A stretch of 11,043 nt of DNA from an uncultured Oscillospiraceae bacterium (lineage in GTDB: Bacteria > Bacillota > Clostridia > Oscillospirales > Oscillospiraceae). The notes under the pieces are model-generated. The model had not been told where the DNA came from and made no database searches. It worked only from the letters and a program-made list of their open reading frames with translations. The stretch covers positions 1 to 11,043 of the forward strand of contig CAADSF010000047.1 in the NCBI GenBank assembly GCA_900751035.1, written 5' to 3'. This document shows positions 4,618-10,949 of this stretch, piece after piece. How positions within the stretch are numbered: the stretch's first letter is position 1; each line of letters opens with the position of its first letter. A program made the translations under genes and the position numbers.

Positions 4618-4650
4618 ACTGTTGTGCTTATTATCAATAAGTGAAACAGT
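4618..4650. repeat. 33-bp nested inverted repeat
   Basis: ACTGTT (4618-4623) pairs with AACAGT (4645-4650), and inside it CTTATT (4627-4632) pairs with AATAAG (4636-4641) around ATC; the three bases between the arms allow two G-T pairs. There is no T run after it, so it does not read as a terminator. Confidence 0.7.
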
Positions 4651-5127
4651 TGGCGGCTTTTGGCATCTTTCCGCGGACCTGCGCGGCCTCGTCCGGGCCT
4701 GCTGGGCGGGTGCGATCGTCTCCGGCTGGGCGGGGGGGTGGTTTACGATTCGAATTGACTTTCTCAGGCGCACAAGCCCCATAACTCTCCCTCCCCCACA
4801 CACGTTCACCGCCTTAACGTATTGGTGAGGTCAACAAGACATAGGAGGGGTGGTTTTGAAAGCGTGGCGAAAAATCCAAAAAACAAAAAGGCCTTCCGAA
4901 AAAAATTTATAAAAACGCTTCGCGTGTGATGCCTCTATTTTAAAAAATTTGCGCGGGCGCTTCGCGCCGTAGTGTCCGGTGACGTGCAGGGGAGGCAGTA
5001 AGGACAAAGCAAGGATGCTGATGGGAACTAAAGCACAGGTACGCAGGCGGTGCAGAGGCGGCAAAAATTCGTTTGGAGGGGGCTTATACAATGAAATCAG
5101 ACAACCAACAGAACGGAGTTGAGCAAG

Positions 5128-5496
5128 ATGTTCACAAAAGAACAACAGAAAACCATGCTTCATCGCGCGGCCAGATCATCAAATATGGATGGGCACATCG
5201 TCTCCACACCTCCCGTAACGATGGCAGAGCACGCTATGACACGTTTTGGAGGGAAGGCGAGTACACCACGAAAAAACAGTTATCTCTACTGTGACAGCGT
5301 GGATGCCTGTTTCTTCTATGGCCCGACAGGCGCTCCGACGGTAACTTTCACTGCGCGGTGGACTTACGGGGCAAAGGATATTGACAAACTCGGCGAGACG
5401 GCGGAGCTGATTAAGACCATGCTCTACAACATGAGTGTCGAGTCGGTCCTTGAAAATCTCACCGCCGATAGTAAAGGGAATTTGGAAGATGGATAG
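5128..5496 (+). CDS. Protein of unknown function, 122 aa; first gene of rightward operon
   Basis: The preferred start is ATG 5128 (MFTKEQQKTMLHRAARSSN), with ACGGAG at 5113-5118 nine bases upstream; TTG 5119 in frame is an alternative. A much stronger ribosome site (GGAGGGGG, 5075-5082) leads to an ATG at 5091 in another frame, which closes at 5294, so the true start of translation here is unsettled. The protein has a basic N-terminal half, then a beta-rich part (LYCDSVDACFFYGPTGAPTV) and a helix (KLGETAELIKTMLYNMSVES). No motif is recognised. It ends in a TAG stop, 36 bases before the next gene. Confidence 0.6.
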   Translation: MFTKEQQKTMLHRAARSSNMDGHIVSTPPVTMAEHAMTRFGGKASTPRKNSYLYCDSVDACFFYGPTGAPTVTFTARWTYGAKDIDKLGETAELIKTMLYNMSVESVLENLTADSKGNLEDG

Positions 5497-5532
5497 AAGC
5501 CCATTTGAAAACAGGGAGGTCATGTTTGAGTT

Positions 5533-5883
5533 ATGAGATGTATGTGTGTTGAGATTCATGTGAAGATACCGGTTCCGGTGAATTGTGCAGGAAGTTCTTG
5601 CGATCAAAAGCTGCGGTTCCGGGATGCCAATGGTGTTGTGTATCAGACTGGAGCCATTCAAGACGCCTGCGAAAAGGCTTCGGACATTCCAATTATTCGG
5701 TATCAGCCGGACGGGAAACCCGATGTTATTGGGGTCGCACGGTCTGTTGAGTGGAATCCTGACGGATTCATTAATGTAGACGGGCTTTTATGGTTTGGCG
5801 GTACTTCTGAGAGTGGCGTTGTTTTTGATGACAGGAAGAATGTGACCAAAATGATAATTACCGAGATTGGCTTGGGGACGTAA
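5533..5883 (+). CDS. Protein of unknown function, 116 aa
   Basis: The start at 5533 is 13 bases after GGGAGG (5514-5519); ATG 5542 (MCVEIHVKIPVPVNCAG) is a further candidate, so the exact N-terminus is uncertain. The sequence is beta-rich with recurring 'DG/NG' turns (RFRDANGVVYQTGAIQD, YQPDGKPDVIGVARSVEW, NPDGFINVDGLLWFGG), which suggests a small all-beta domain. Cys are few (C4, C6 early and the CAGSSC pair). There is no signal peptide or membrane span. The gene lies between two small operon members and is probably phage-type cargo, but no function is assigned. Confidence 0.65.
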   Translation: MRCMCVEIHVKIPVPVNCAGSSCDQKLRFRDANGVVYQTGAIQDACEKASDIPIIRYQPDGKPDVIGVARSVEWNPDGFINVDGLLWFGGTSESGVVFDDRKNVTKMIITEIGLGT

Positions 5884-5904
5884 AGCAGTAGGAGGTCGAG
5901 AGAC

Positions 5905-6120
5905 ATGGCATACACGCGGAAATACAGGCAGGGGGCGCAGGTCAAGAGCATTGAGGGCTTTCTGCATTCCCCGGAGACACAGTATTTTTTCTGGCACGGG
6001 AGGACGATTCATAAGCAAGTCTTTATGCACTGGCAGCTTGATATGCTTATCAGGGAAATCGGTTGCAGACATCTTTATTTTGCGGATAAGACCGTGCCTG
6101 CGGATGGAGATGCGGAATGA
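5905..6120 (+). CDS. Small phage-type protein of unknown function, 71 aa
   Basis: AGGAGG at 5890-5895 is 9 bases before the ATG. The protein (starts MAYTRKYRQGAQVKSIEGFL) has the pattern 'F-W-H-G-R-T-I-H-K-Q-V-F...W-Q-L-D-M-L...Y-F-A'. I associate this pattern (a short aromatic strand, 'HK', then a Gln-Leu helix and a final beta strand) with a small uncharacterised family found repeatedly in clostridial phages and elements. Its stop overlaps the next gene's start as ATGA, so the two are coupled. The role is unknown. Confidence 0.75.
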   Translation: MAYTRKYRQGAQVKSIEGFLHSPETQYFFWHGRTIHKQVFMHWQLDMLIREIGCRHLYFADKTVPADGDAE

Positions 6121-6410
6121 GCTGCTATGGGTGTGTCTGCAACAACTGCCTCTATAACTGCGAGTTATTCATCGCATACTTCACGCCGGGAGAGATCAAG
6201 GACGTGGAGGACGTCTGCTATTGCTGTGACGAGTGCAAATGGTTCGATAGAGACTTTGGGAAGCAGAGCCAGTGGCGAAAATCGTGCGAAAAATTTCGCC
6301 TACCGGCGAAGTATAAAGAGCATCTGGAACAGATGAGACAGCGGGAATCTCGTGCGGCGGTCAAACGCCGGGAGGCATTTACCGTAATCAATGGAGGGAA
6401 ACGAGATTGA
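6117..6410 (+). CDS. Cys-rich, probable metal-binding small protein, 97 aa
   Basis: The start is coupled to the upstream stop (ATGA 6117-6120), with GGAG at 6106-6109. Ten cysteines fall in the first 57 residues: C3, C6, C8, C11, C15, then C34, C36, C37, C40 and C57. CxxC-type pairs on both sides of a short spacer suggest one or two zinc- or iron-binding knuckles. The C-terminal third is basic and helical (HLEQMRQRESRAAVKRREAF), which would suit nucleic acid contact. The next gene, a DNA methyltransferase, begins at a TTG overlapping this stop (TTGA), so the two are translated together. No named family is recognised. Confidence 0.75.
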   Translation: MSCYGCVCNNCLYNCELFIAYFTPGEIKDVEDVCYCCDECKWFDRDFGKQSQWRKSCEKFRLPAKYKEHLEQMRQRESRAAVKRREAFTVINGGKRD

Positions 6411-7090
6411 ACGAGGCATATAACATGGACTGCATGGAGTATATGCGGACGCTGCCGGACAAGGCGTTCGACCTAGCCGTGGTAGACCCGCCATACTTTT
6501 CCGGTCCGGAGCGCAGAGGGTATTACGGTTGTAAAGTCAGTTCCATTGGCGTACATCGAGATTATCCCATATCACCGAAGTGGGACGTTCCGGGTGTTGA
6601 CTATTTTTCTGAACTGGTGCGCGTGGCGAAAAAGTACATTGTCTGGGGCTGTAATTACTTCGATGTCGCATTTCCGCCGGGGCGTATCGTTTGGGACAAG
6701 TGTAACGACAACAGCTCCTTTTCGGACTGTGAGATCGCGGCGACAAACTTTCATGACAGCGTTCGATTATTCCGCTATATGTGGAATGGGATGTTTCAGG
6801 GCAAGAGCATTTCTGAAGGGACAGTTCAGCAAGGGAACAAGGCGCGCAATGAGAAACGCATACACCCAACGCAGAAGCCTGTGGCATTGTATACATGGAT
6901 CTTGCAGAAGTACGCAAAGCCGGGGGATAAGATACTCGACACCCACTTGGGCAGCGGCAGCAGCCGCATAGCCGCCTATGATCTTGGCTTTGATTTTGTT
7001 GGGTGTGAGATCGACTCGCACTATTTTCAGGCGCAGGAAAAGCGCTTTGCGGAACACACGGCGCAGATCAGTTTGTTTGCGGGAGGATGA
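6407..7090 (+). CDS. DNA methyltransferase, beta-type (DPPY motif), 227 aa
   Basis: Expected to transfer a methyl group from S-adenosylmethionine to adenine N6 or cytosine N4 in DNA. The catalytic motif IV is DPPY at residues 27-30, early in the protein. HPTQKP is at ~153-158 and the SAM-binding motif I (DTHLGSGSS) at ~178-186, near the end. That permuted order, with the variable target-recognition part between, is the beta class. The start is TTG 6407, overlapping the preceding stop, with GGAGGG at 6393-6398 eight bases away; the next Met (residue 7) is a weaker option. There is no restriction gene beside it, so it may be an orphan phage methylase protecting DNA or altering regulation. Its target sequence cannot be read from this. 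Confidence 0.9.
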   Translation: MNEAYNMDCMEYMRTLPDKAFDLAVVDPPYFSGPERRGYYGCKVSSIGVHRDYPISPKWDVPGVDYFSELVRVAKKYIVWGCNYFDVAFPPGRIVWDKCNDNSSFSDCEIAATNFHDSVRLFRYMWNGMFQGKSISEGTVQQGNKARNEKRIHPTQKPVALYTWILQKYAKPGDKILDTHLGSGSSRIAAYDLGFDFVGCEIDSHYFQAQEKRFAEHTAQISLFAGG

Positions 7091-7091
7091 A

Positions 7092-7697
7092 ATGGATAGT
7101 TTACAGGCGAGCCGCATAGCGGGCGGGAACAGCACGAAAGGGCGCAGACAATCCGATCTTTACCCGACGCCGCCGGAGGCAACAGTGGCGCTGCTGGATT
7201 TTCTTAGGTTGCCGAAGAATACGACGATTTGGGAACCGGCGGCGGGTGAGGGAGATATGCTACAAGCGATCATGGCATGTGGGTACGGCAGCTCGTTCGG
7301 AACAGATATATCCGAAGGATTCGACTTTTTGAGCCATGATATTTTCAAAAGACTTCTCACTGGCTTCGACTGGATCATTACGAACCCGCCATTTTCGCTG
7401 GCGGAGGATTTTATTCGCCGCGCAGCGGAAATTGAGAAGCCCTTTGCGATGCTGCTCAAGTCACAGTATTGGCACGCGGCGAAGCGAGCACAGCTTTTCC
7501 GCGAGATTCCGCCGAGCTACATACTTCCCCTGACATGGAGACCCGATTTCTTCTTCAAGGAGCGAGAAAGCGGTGATAGTGGCAGTCCCCTGATGGATGT
7601 GATGTGGTGCGTCTGGCTGACGCCGTGGATGAGAAGCACGCAAACGATCTATCGACCGCTGCCGCGCCCACCGAGGGACGAAGGGGAGAGAAAATGA
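7092..7697 (+). CDS. Second DNA methyltransferase-like protein (NPPF motif), 201 aa
   Basis: The start ATG at 7092 follows GGGAGG (7081-7086) and lies 1 base after the previous stop. Features in order are YPTPP (24-28), SAM-binding motif EPAAGEG (48-54), the acidic strand end TDI (71-73), and catalytic NPPF (98-101). Motif I therefore precedes motif IV, unlike the neighbour, so this is a different methyltransferase class and not a duplicate. NPPF in this position is typical of N6-adenine methylases. The C-terminus (WRPDFFFKERESGDSG) could be a short target-recognition part. At ~200 aa it is compact, as in phage versions. The DNA substrate is inferred, not shown. Confidence 0.85.
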   Translation: MDSLQASRIAGGNSTKGRRQSDLYPTPPEATVALLDFLRLPKNTTIWEPAAGEGDMLQAIMACGYGSSFGTDISEGFDFLSHDIFKRLLTGFDWIITNPPFSLAEDFIRRAAEIEKPFAMLLKSQYWHAAKRAQLFREIPPSYILPLTWRPDFFFKERESGDSGSPLMDVMWCVWLTPWMRSTQTIYRPLPRPPRDEGERK

Positions 7698-7930
7698 AAC
7701 GAATCTTCATCACCATGGCAGCGGTTACGGTGCTGCTGGTCGGCTGCTCGCAGACGCATTATCCGTATTTGAGATATAAAAACAGCGATGCCGATGGTGA
7801 CAGCAAAGATCGGTGGATCGAAGTCCGAGACGGCCATGAACTTAGTGAAGGACACTCGTGGGACATCATCGAAACCGATCAGGGATATGACATGGTTTTG
7901 CATTTTGTGAAAACGGAGGGCGTGAGATGA
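7694..7930 (+). CDS. Small predicted lipoprotein, 78 aa
   Basis: The start ATG 7694 overlaps the methylase stop (ATGA). Residues 1-17 are a classic lipoprotein signal: a basic start MKR, a hydrophobic core IFITMAAVTVLLV, and the lipobox LVGC with Cys18 as the lipidated residue. The mature part is only about 60 residues, with YLRYKNSDADGDSKDRWIEV and a terminal strand YDMVLHFVKTEGVR. It would sit on the outer face of the membrane. A surface lipoprotein inside a phage-type DNA-modification operon could be a superinfection- or entry-exclusion factor; that is inference from context. The stop overlaps the next start. Confidence 0.75.
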   Translation: MKRIFITMAAVTVLLVGCSQTHYPYLRYKNSDADGDSKDRWIEVRDGHELSEGHSWDIIETDQGYDMVLHFVKTEGVR

Positions 7931-8121
7931 GCTTTGAGCACTGCCAATCTTGTCTGCCGCCGACGCGGTATCCCGGCTGTCAAGACCACTGCCCGTACTA
8001 CGCGGCAGATATCGCAAAGCACCGAGCCGCCCGGAAGGAAGAGCAGCGGGAAGCGCAGGAGAAGGACGATTACTTGAGCGCGCGCCATTTCAAGACGCGG
8101 CGCTATCAACGACTGAAATGA
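7927..8121 (+). CDS. Small Cys-containing phage-type protein, 64 aa
   Basis: Coupled to the lipoprotein gene through ATGA; GGAGGG at 7915-7920 is the ribosome site. The N-terminus holds four Cys in the order C6-x2-C9-x8-C18-x3-C22, with the conserved-looking LPPTRYPGC and CPYY, a probable single zinc site. The rest is a highly charged helix (KHRAARKEEQREAQEKDD). Similar very short 'C..C...GC...C' proteins with a charged tail are common and unassigned in clostridial phages. The function is unknown. Confidence 0.75.
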   Translation: MSFEHCQSCLPPTRYPGCQDHCPYYAADIAKHRAARKEEQREAQEKDDYLSARHFKTRRYQRLK

Positions 8122-8134
8122 GGGAGCGAAAAAG

Positions 8135-8566
8135 ATGACTGCAAAAGATACTGCGGAGCGCATCCGCGGGCTGAGAACAGCCATCGGCATGAGCCAAGCA
8201 AGTTTTGCCAGCATGTGCGGGCTTGAGCAGGGGCAGCTGAGCAACTACGAGTTGGGGCGTATCATGCCGACCATCCCGCTGTGCGAGCGGATATGCCGTG
8301 CCGTCGGCATCAACCTGCTCGATTTTCTGCGGGAGGATGGCGATGAGAAAAGCGGCATCCCGACCGAGGAACGCATCGGCGAGCGCGTAAAGGCCCTGCG
8401 GCTGATGCGCGGAATGAACCAAACAGAACTTGCGGAGAAGTCAGGCGTCGCGGACAGCACGATTTCATCCATCGAGCGCGGCGAGCGGTACGGTATAGTT
8501 ACGACGTATCTCTATCTCGCCGAAGCTCTGGACGTGTCCATCGGAGAACTGTTAGGAGGGGAATGA
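8135..8566 (+). CDS. Regulator with two XRE-type helix-turn-helix domains, 143 aa
   Basis: Two complete HTH units are seen in one protein. The first has its helices at ~19-42 (MSQASFASMCGLEQGQLSNY) and the second at ~94-118 (MNQTELAEKSGVADSTISSI). Each continues into the usual ~25-residue helical part (ICRAVGINLLDFL and LAEALDVSIGELL). They are only moderately alike, so this looks like an old fusion. A short acidic linker (REDGDEKSGIPTEER) joins them. The ribosome site is GGGAGCG at 8122-8128. XRE proteins usually dimerise; a tandem version could bind an operator as a monomer. It sits in mid-operon with another XRE gene 2 bases downstream. Confidence 0.85.
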   Translation: MTAKDTAERIRGLRTAIGMSQASFASMCGLEQGQLSNYELGRIMPTIPLCERICRAVGINLLDFLREDGDEKSGIPTEERIGERVKALRLMRGMNQTELAEKSGVADSTISSIERGERYGIVTTYLYLAEALDVSIGELLGGE

Positions 8567-8567
8567 C

Positions 8568-8822
8568 ATGGGCCGATTCGTTATGAGCAAGACCCCGTGG
8601 GAGCGCTGCGTCTATCCGGCGCTCAAGGCGGCGCTCGAAAAGACCGACTACAATCAGACGACGCTCAGCAGGGCGACCGGCATCCACCCGTCGAACATCT
8701 CGCGCTATATCAAGGGCGACATGGACGCTACTATTCGTGGACTTCTCGAGCTGGAAGATCTGACGGGGAAGACGTTTCGGGAGCTGTTCGGAGAATGCGA
8801 GGGGCGCGATGGAAGGGTATAG
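8568..8822 (+). CDS. XRE-family small DNA-binding protein, 84 aa
   Basis: A single helix-turn-helix is seen at ~29-52: YNQTTLSRATGIHPSNISRY, followed by IKGDMDATIRGLLELEDLTG, the usual XRE tail. AGGAGGGG (8554-8561) is 6 bases before the ATG; a second ATG at 8583 (residue 6) is possible. It starts 2 bases after the tandem-HTH gene's stop, and its 3' end overlaps the next gene by 14 bases. The two regulators probably act together or antagonistically. It lacks a sensor or protease domain. Confidence 0.85.
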   Translation: MGRFVMSKTPWERCVYPALKAALEKTDYNQTTLSRATGIHPSNISRYIKGDMDATIRGLLELEDLTGKTFRELFGECEGRDGRV

Positions 8823-9885
8823 CAATCAGCCGATCCCGAAGGAGGCGGCGAAACAGCTTTTAGCCCTCGACTTGCAAGACAAAGAAATACTAACCTACGA
8901 AAAGCTCGACCAGTGGTACACCGCGTGGAACGGGAAATGCTACGTCAGCTTTTCCGGTGGCAAGGATAGCACGGTGCTGGCATACTTGGCGGCGCGTTAC
9001 CTGTCGAGCTTCAGGACACCGCCGTGGGAGCTGAACTTGGTGTTTGTTAACACGGGACTGGAATATCCAGAGATACAGAAGTTCGTGAATGAGTACGCCG
9101 ACTGGCTGCGGCGCGAGTTCCCGCGCGTGACCGTCAACCTCCACCGTCTGCGTCCAAAAATGAACATTCGGCAAGTGGTGCGGAAGTACGGTTACAGCAT
9201 CGTGAGCAAAGAGGTGGCAAATTGCGTTTGGCTGGCTCGAAAGAGCGGAAACAGCACGCGCATGGCTCGGCTTCGTGGAGAATTGTTGGATAGAGACGGC
9301 AATCCGTCTGCGTACAACTGTGATAACTGGGGGTTCCTTTTAGATGCACCGTTTCTCGTATCTTCGGAGTGCTGCCGAATCATGAAGAAAAACACAGCAC
9401 ACAGGTATGAAGGAACGGCAAAAGAAAAAACCATCGTTGCGACAATGGCGGACGAAGGGCGGCAGAGATTCCAAAAATGGCTTGCGACAGGCTGTAACGC
9501 ATTTGACAGCAAGCGCCCGATGGGAAAGCCGATGAGCTTCTGGACGGAGCAGGATGTGCTGCGGTTTATCGTAGACCGAGAGCTACCTATCGCCAGCGTA
9601 TACGGAGACATCGTGGCCAGCGACGGCGAGAACGACTATATGGAAACGCTGATTGACTGCAAATTGCACTGCACAGGCTGTCAGCGCACGGGGTGCATGT
9701 TCTGCGCGTTCGGCGCTCATCTCGAAAAGGGCGAAAATCGATTCGAGCGCATGAAGCACACGCACCCAAAGCACTACGACTTCTGCATCGGCGGTGGCGA
9801 ATGGGCCGCGGATGGGCTATGGAAGCCAAACGAAAAGGGACTTGGCTACGGTCGAGTGCTGGACTGCATCGGATTGAGGTATTGA
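8809..9885 (+). CDS. PAPS-reductase-family PP-loop protein with C-terminal Cys cluster, 358 aa
   Basis: The PP-loop SGGKDS is at residues 49-54, in the strand-loop-helix setting CYVSFSGGKDSTVLAYLA, and is followed by LVFVNTGLEYPEIQKFV, the usual second motif of this superfamily. Near the C-terminus C284, C288, C291, C296 and C299 form a dense cluster that could hold an Fe-S centre or zinc. The family includes CysH, which reduces PAPS, and DndC, which acts in DNA phosphorothioation; phage and element members near 350-400 aa are common but mostly of unknown role. The protein lacks DndB/D/E partners here. Context with three methyltransferase genes makes a DNA- or nucleotide-modification role a fair guess. 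Confidence 0.85.
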   Translation: MEGYSNQPIPKEAAKQLLALDLQDKEILTYEKLDQWYTAWNGKCYVSFSGGKDSTVLAYLAARYLSSFRTPPWELNLVFVNTGLEYPEIQKFVNEYADWLRREFPRVTVNLHRLRPKMNIRQVVRKYGYSIVSKEVANCVWLARKSGNSTRMARLRGELLDRDGNPSAYNCDNWGFLLDAPFLVSSECCRIMKKNTAHRYEGTAKEKTIVATMADEGRQRFQKWLATGCNAFDSKRPMGKPMSFWTEQDVLRFIVDRELPIASVYGDIVASDGENDYMETLIDCKLHCTGCQRTGCMFCAFGAHLEKGENRFERMKHTHPKHYDFCIGGGEWAADGLWKPNEKGLGYGRVLDCIGLRY

Positions 9886-9886
9886 G

Positions 9887-9961
9887 ATGAAACACCGGGC
9901 AAGCGAGATCGATGAATTTCCTATTGCCGTGACAAAACTTAGATTCGGGGAGGACGCATGA
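9887..9961 (+). CDS. Possible 24-residue small protein
   Basis: ATG at 9887, two bases after the preceding stop, opens a 24-codon frame (MKHRASEIDEFPIAVTKLRF, then GEDA) whose TGA overlaps the next start as ATGA. A weak GAGG lies upstream. The tight coupling on both sides supports real translation, but the region may equally be only a leader carrying the next ribosome site. Confidence 0.4.
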   Translation: MKHRASEIDEFPIAVTKLRFGEDA

Positions 9962-10457
9962 TGACAAAGAAAATTCTTGACGTGACCTGCGGGAGCAGAA
10001 CGATTTGGTTCAACAAGAACCATCCTGCTGCAATTTACTGCGACGTTCGGGACGAGGAATACACGGGGGCATGGAAGAGCACCAACAGAGATTCGGAGCG
10101 AACCTGCATCGTGCATCCTGACGTGCTGTGCGACTTCACGGATATACCGTTCCCTGACAACTCGTTTGCGCTGGTCGTATTTGACCCGCCGCACCTTCGC
10201 CGCGTTGGTGAAAATGCGTAGATGCGGAAGAAGTACGGGCAGCTCGGCGAGAATTGGCGCGAAATGCTGCATGACGGATTCTGCGAGTGTATGCGCGTCT
10301 TAAAACCAGACGGTGTTCTGATTTTTAAGTGGGCAGAAACGCAAATACCAGCCGCGGACGTGTGGGCAGCAATCGGTGAGCGCCCCCTTTCGGGCATCAT
10401 AGCGGAAAGAAGTCACAAACCTTTTGGGGCTGCTTTATGAAATTGGAGGACGCATGA
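9958..10457 (+). pseudogene. Broken SAM-dependent methyltransferase (in-frame TAG and -1 frameshift)
   Basis: The first part (ILDVTCGSR, a SAM-site-like motif; DPPHLRR with DPPH at 76-79) ends at TAG (10219-10221). Translation continues in the same frame with MRKKYGQLGENWREMLHDGF, then ECMRVLKPDGVLIFKWAETQ, the normal second half of this family. Near 10387-10391 the frame is lost; one extra T would restore FGHHSGKKSQTFWGCFMK and LEDA, ending at TGA 10455-10457 overlapping the next gene's ATG. The TAG probably replaces a TGG (Trp). Start is 9958 or, better spaced from GGGGAGG, 9961. Sequencing error could explain part of this. Confidence 0.8.
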
Positions 10458-10635
10458 ACATCGGAGACACATACAGTTGGACACCCGCTGCCTTTGAGGG
10501 CGCGAGCGGACTGGGCAGTTTTGAGAAGCTGAGAACCGTACACGGCAGGGTCGTGTACATCAACGAGCGCCACCGCTACTTTACGGCGGAGGCGGAGTAA
10601 ACGGGATCAAGCTCAGGGAGAGCTTTAAATTTTAA
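10454..10635 (+). pseudogene. Small phage-type gene with likely frameshift near its end
   Basis: ATG 10454 overlaps the methyltransferase's restored stop; GGAGG is at 10445-10449. The open frame gives 48 residues (MNIGDTYSWTPAAFEGASGL ... YINERHRYFTAEAE) and stops at 10598-10600. One base further on, the next frame reads VNGIKLRESFKF and stops at 10633-10635, giving a sensible 60-residue end. A single lost G in the GGCGGAG run would explain this. I infer a frameshift from the fit; the short 48-aa version could still be the product. No function is known. Confidence 0.55.
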
Positions 10636-10658
10636 CAAAAATCAGGAGGAATTTCATC

Positions 10659-10949
10659 ATGAACAACAATCAGGACTACATCGTTCGCTGCGACCGCGCA
10701 GGTGTTTTCTTTGGCAAGATCAAGGAGCGCAACGGCTCCGAGGTCACCATGACTGAGGTGCGCAAGCTGTGGAGCTGGGACGGCGCGTGTGCCGTGGAGC
10801 AGTTGGCGCAGGATGGCACAAAAGCACCGGGTAACTGCCGTTTCACCGTGATGATTCCGGAAATGACCGTGCTGGGGGCAATCCAGATCATCCCGTGCAC
10901 GGATGCGGCATCTGCGTCGCTTCGCGGCGTAAAGGAGTGGAAGAGATGA
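10659..10949 (+). CDS. Phage-type small protein of unknown function (possibly DUF6948-like), 96 aa
   Basis: AGGAGGA at 10644-10650 is 8 bases before the ATG. The protein begins MNNNQDYIVRCDRAGVFFGK and continues with EVTMTEVRKLWSWDGACAVE, then a C-terminal VLGAIQIIPCTDAA. The order 'V-R-x-x-x-A-G-V-F', 'R-K-L-W-x-W-D-G-A' and 'E-I-I/Q-I-I-P-C-T' is one I recall from a family frequent in phages and prophages (I think Pfam DUF6948); that name is from memory and unchecked. Its stop overlaps the next start (ATGA 10946-10949). No enzymatic motif is visible. Confidence 0.75.
   Translation: MNNNQDYIVRCDRAGVFFGKIKERNGSEVTMTEVRKLWSWDGACAVEQLAQDGTKAPGNCRFTVMIPEMTVLGAIQIIPCTDAASASLRGVKEWKR

Larger units (their letters stand above)
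4255..5090. other. Long non-coding region rich in inverted repeats
   Basis: I see no gene with a convincing ribosome site and protein-like composition across 836 bases. The block has an alternating CG tract (4299-4310) and T/A-rich stretch, then a dense field of inverted repeats (4438-4650), a G-rich stretch (4700-4740), a pyrimidine-rich run (4786-4800), a purine-rich AT stretch with small TTC-loop hairpins (4914-4924, 4957-4969), and the leader of the rightward operon. It could hold an origin of transfer, an attachment site, a single-strand origin or a non-coding RNA. No relaxase or integrase gene is in the window to decide. Confidence 0.5.

Noticed and set aside
4522..4809. Minus-strand frame with an internal ATG near 4782 and a GGGAGGG upstream
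   Set aside because: The GA-rich run resembles a ribosome site, but the frame crosses the inverted-repeat field and the Pro/Arg-rich product looks non-coding. It remains a weak possibility.
6537..6917. Minus-strand and alternate-frame readings over the first methyltransferase
   Set aside because: They are shadows of a gene with clear DPPY and SAM motifs.
10219..10221. TAG read as an amino acid (recoded amber)
   Set aside because: TAG is used as a normal stop at 5494-5496 and a frameshift also damages the same gene, so decay or error is simpler.
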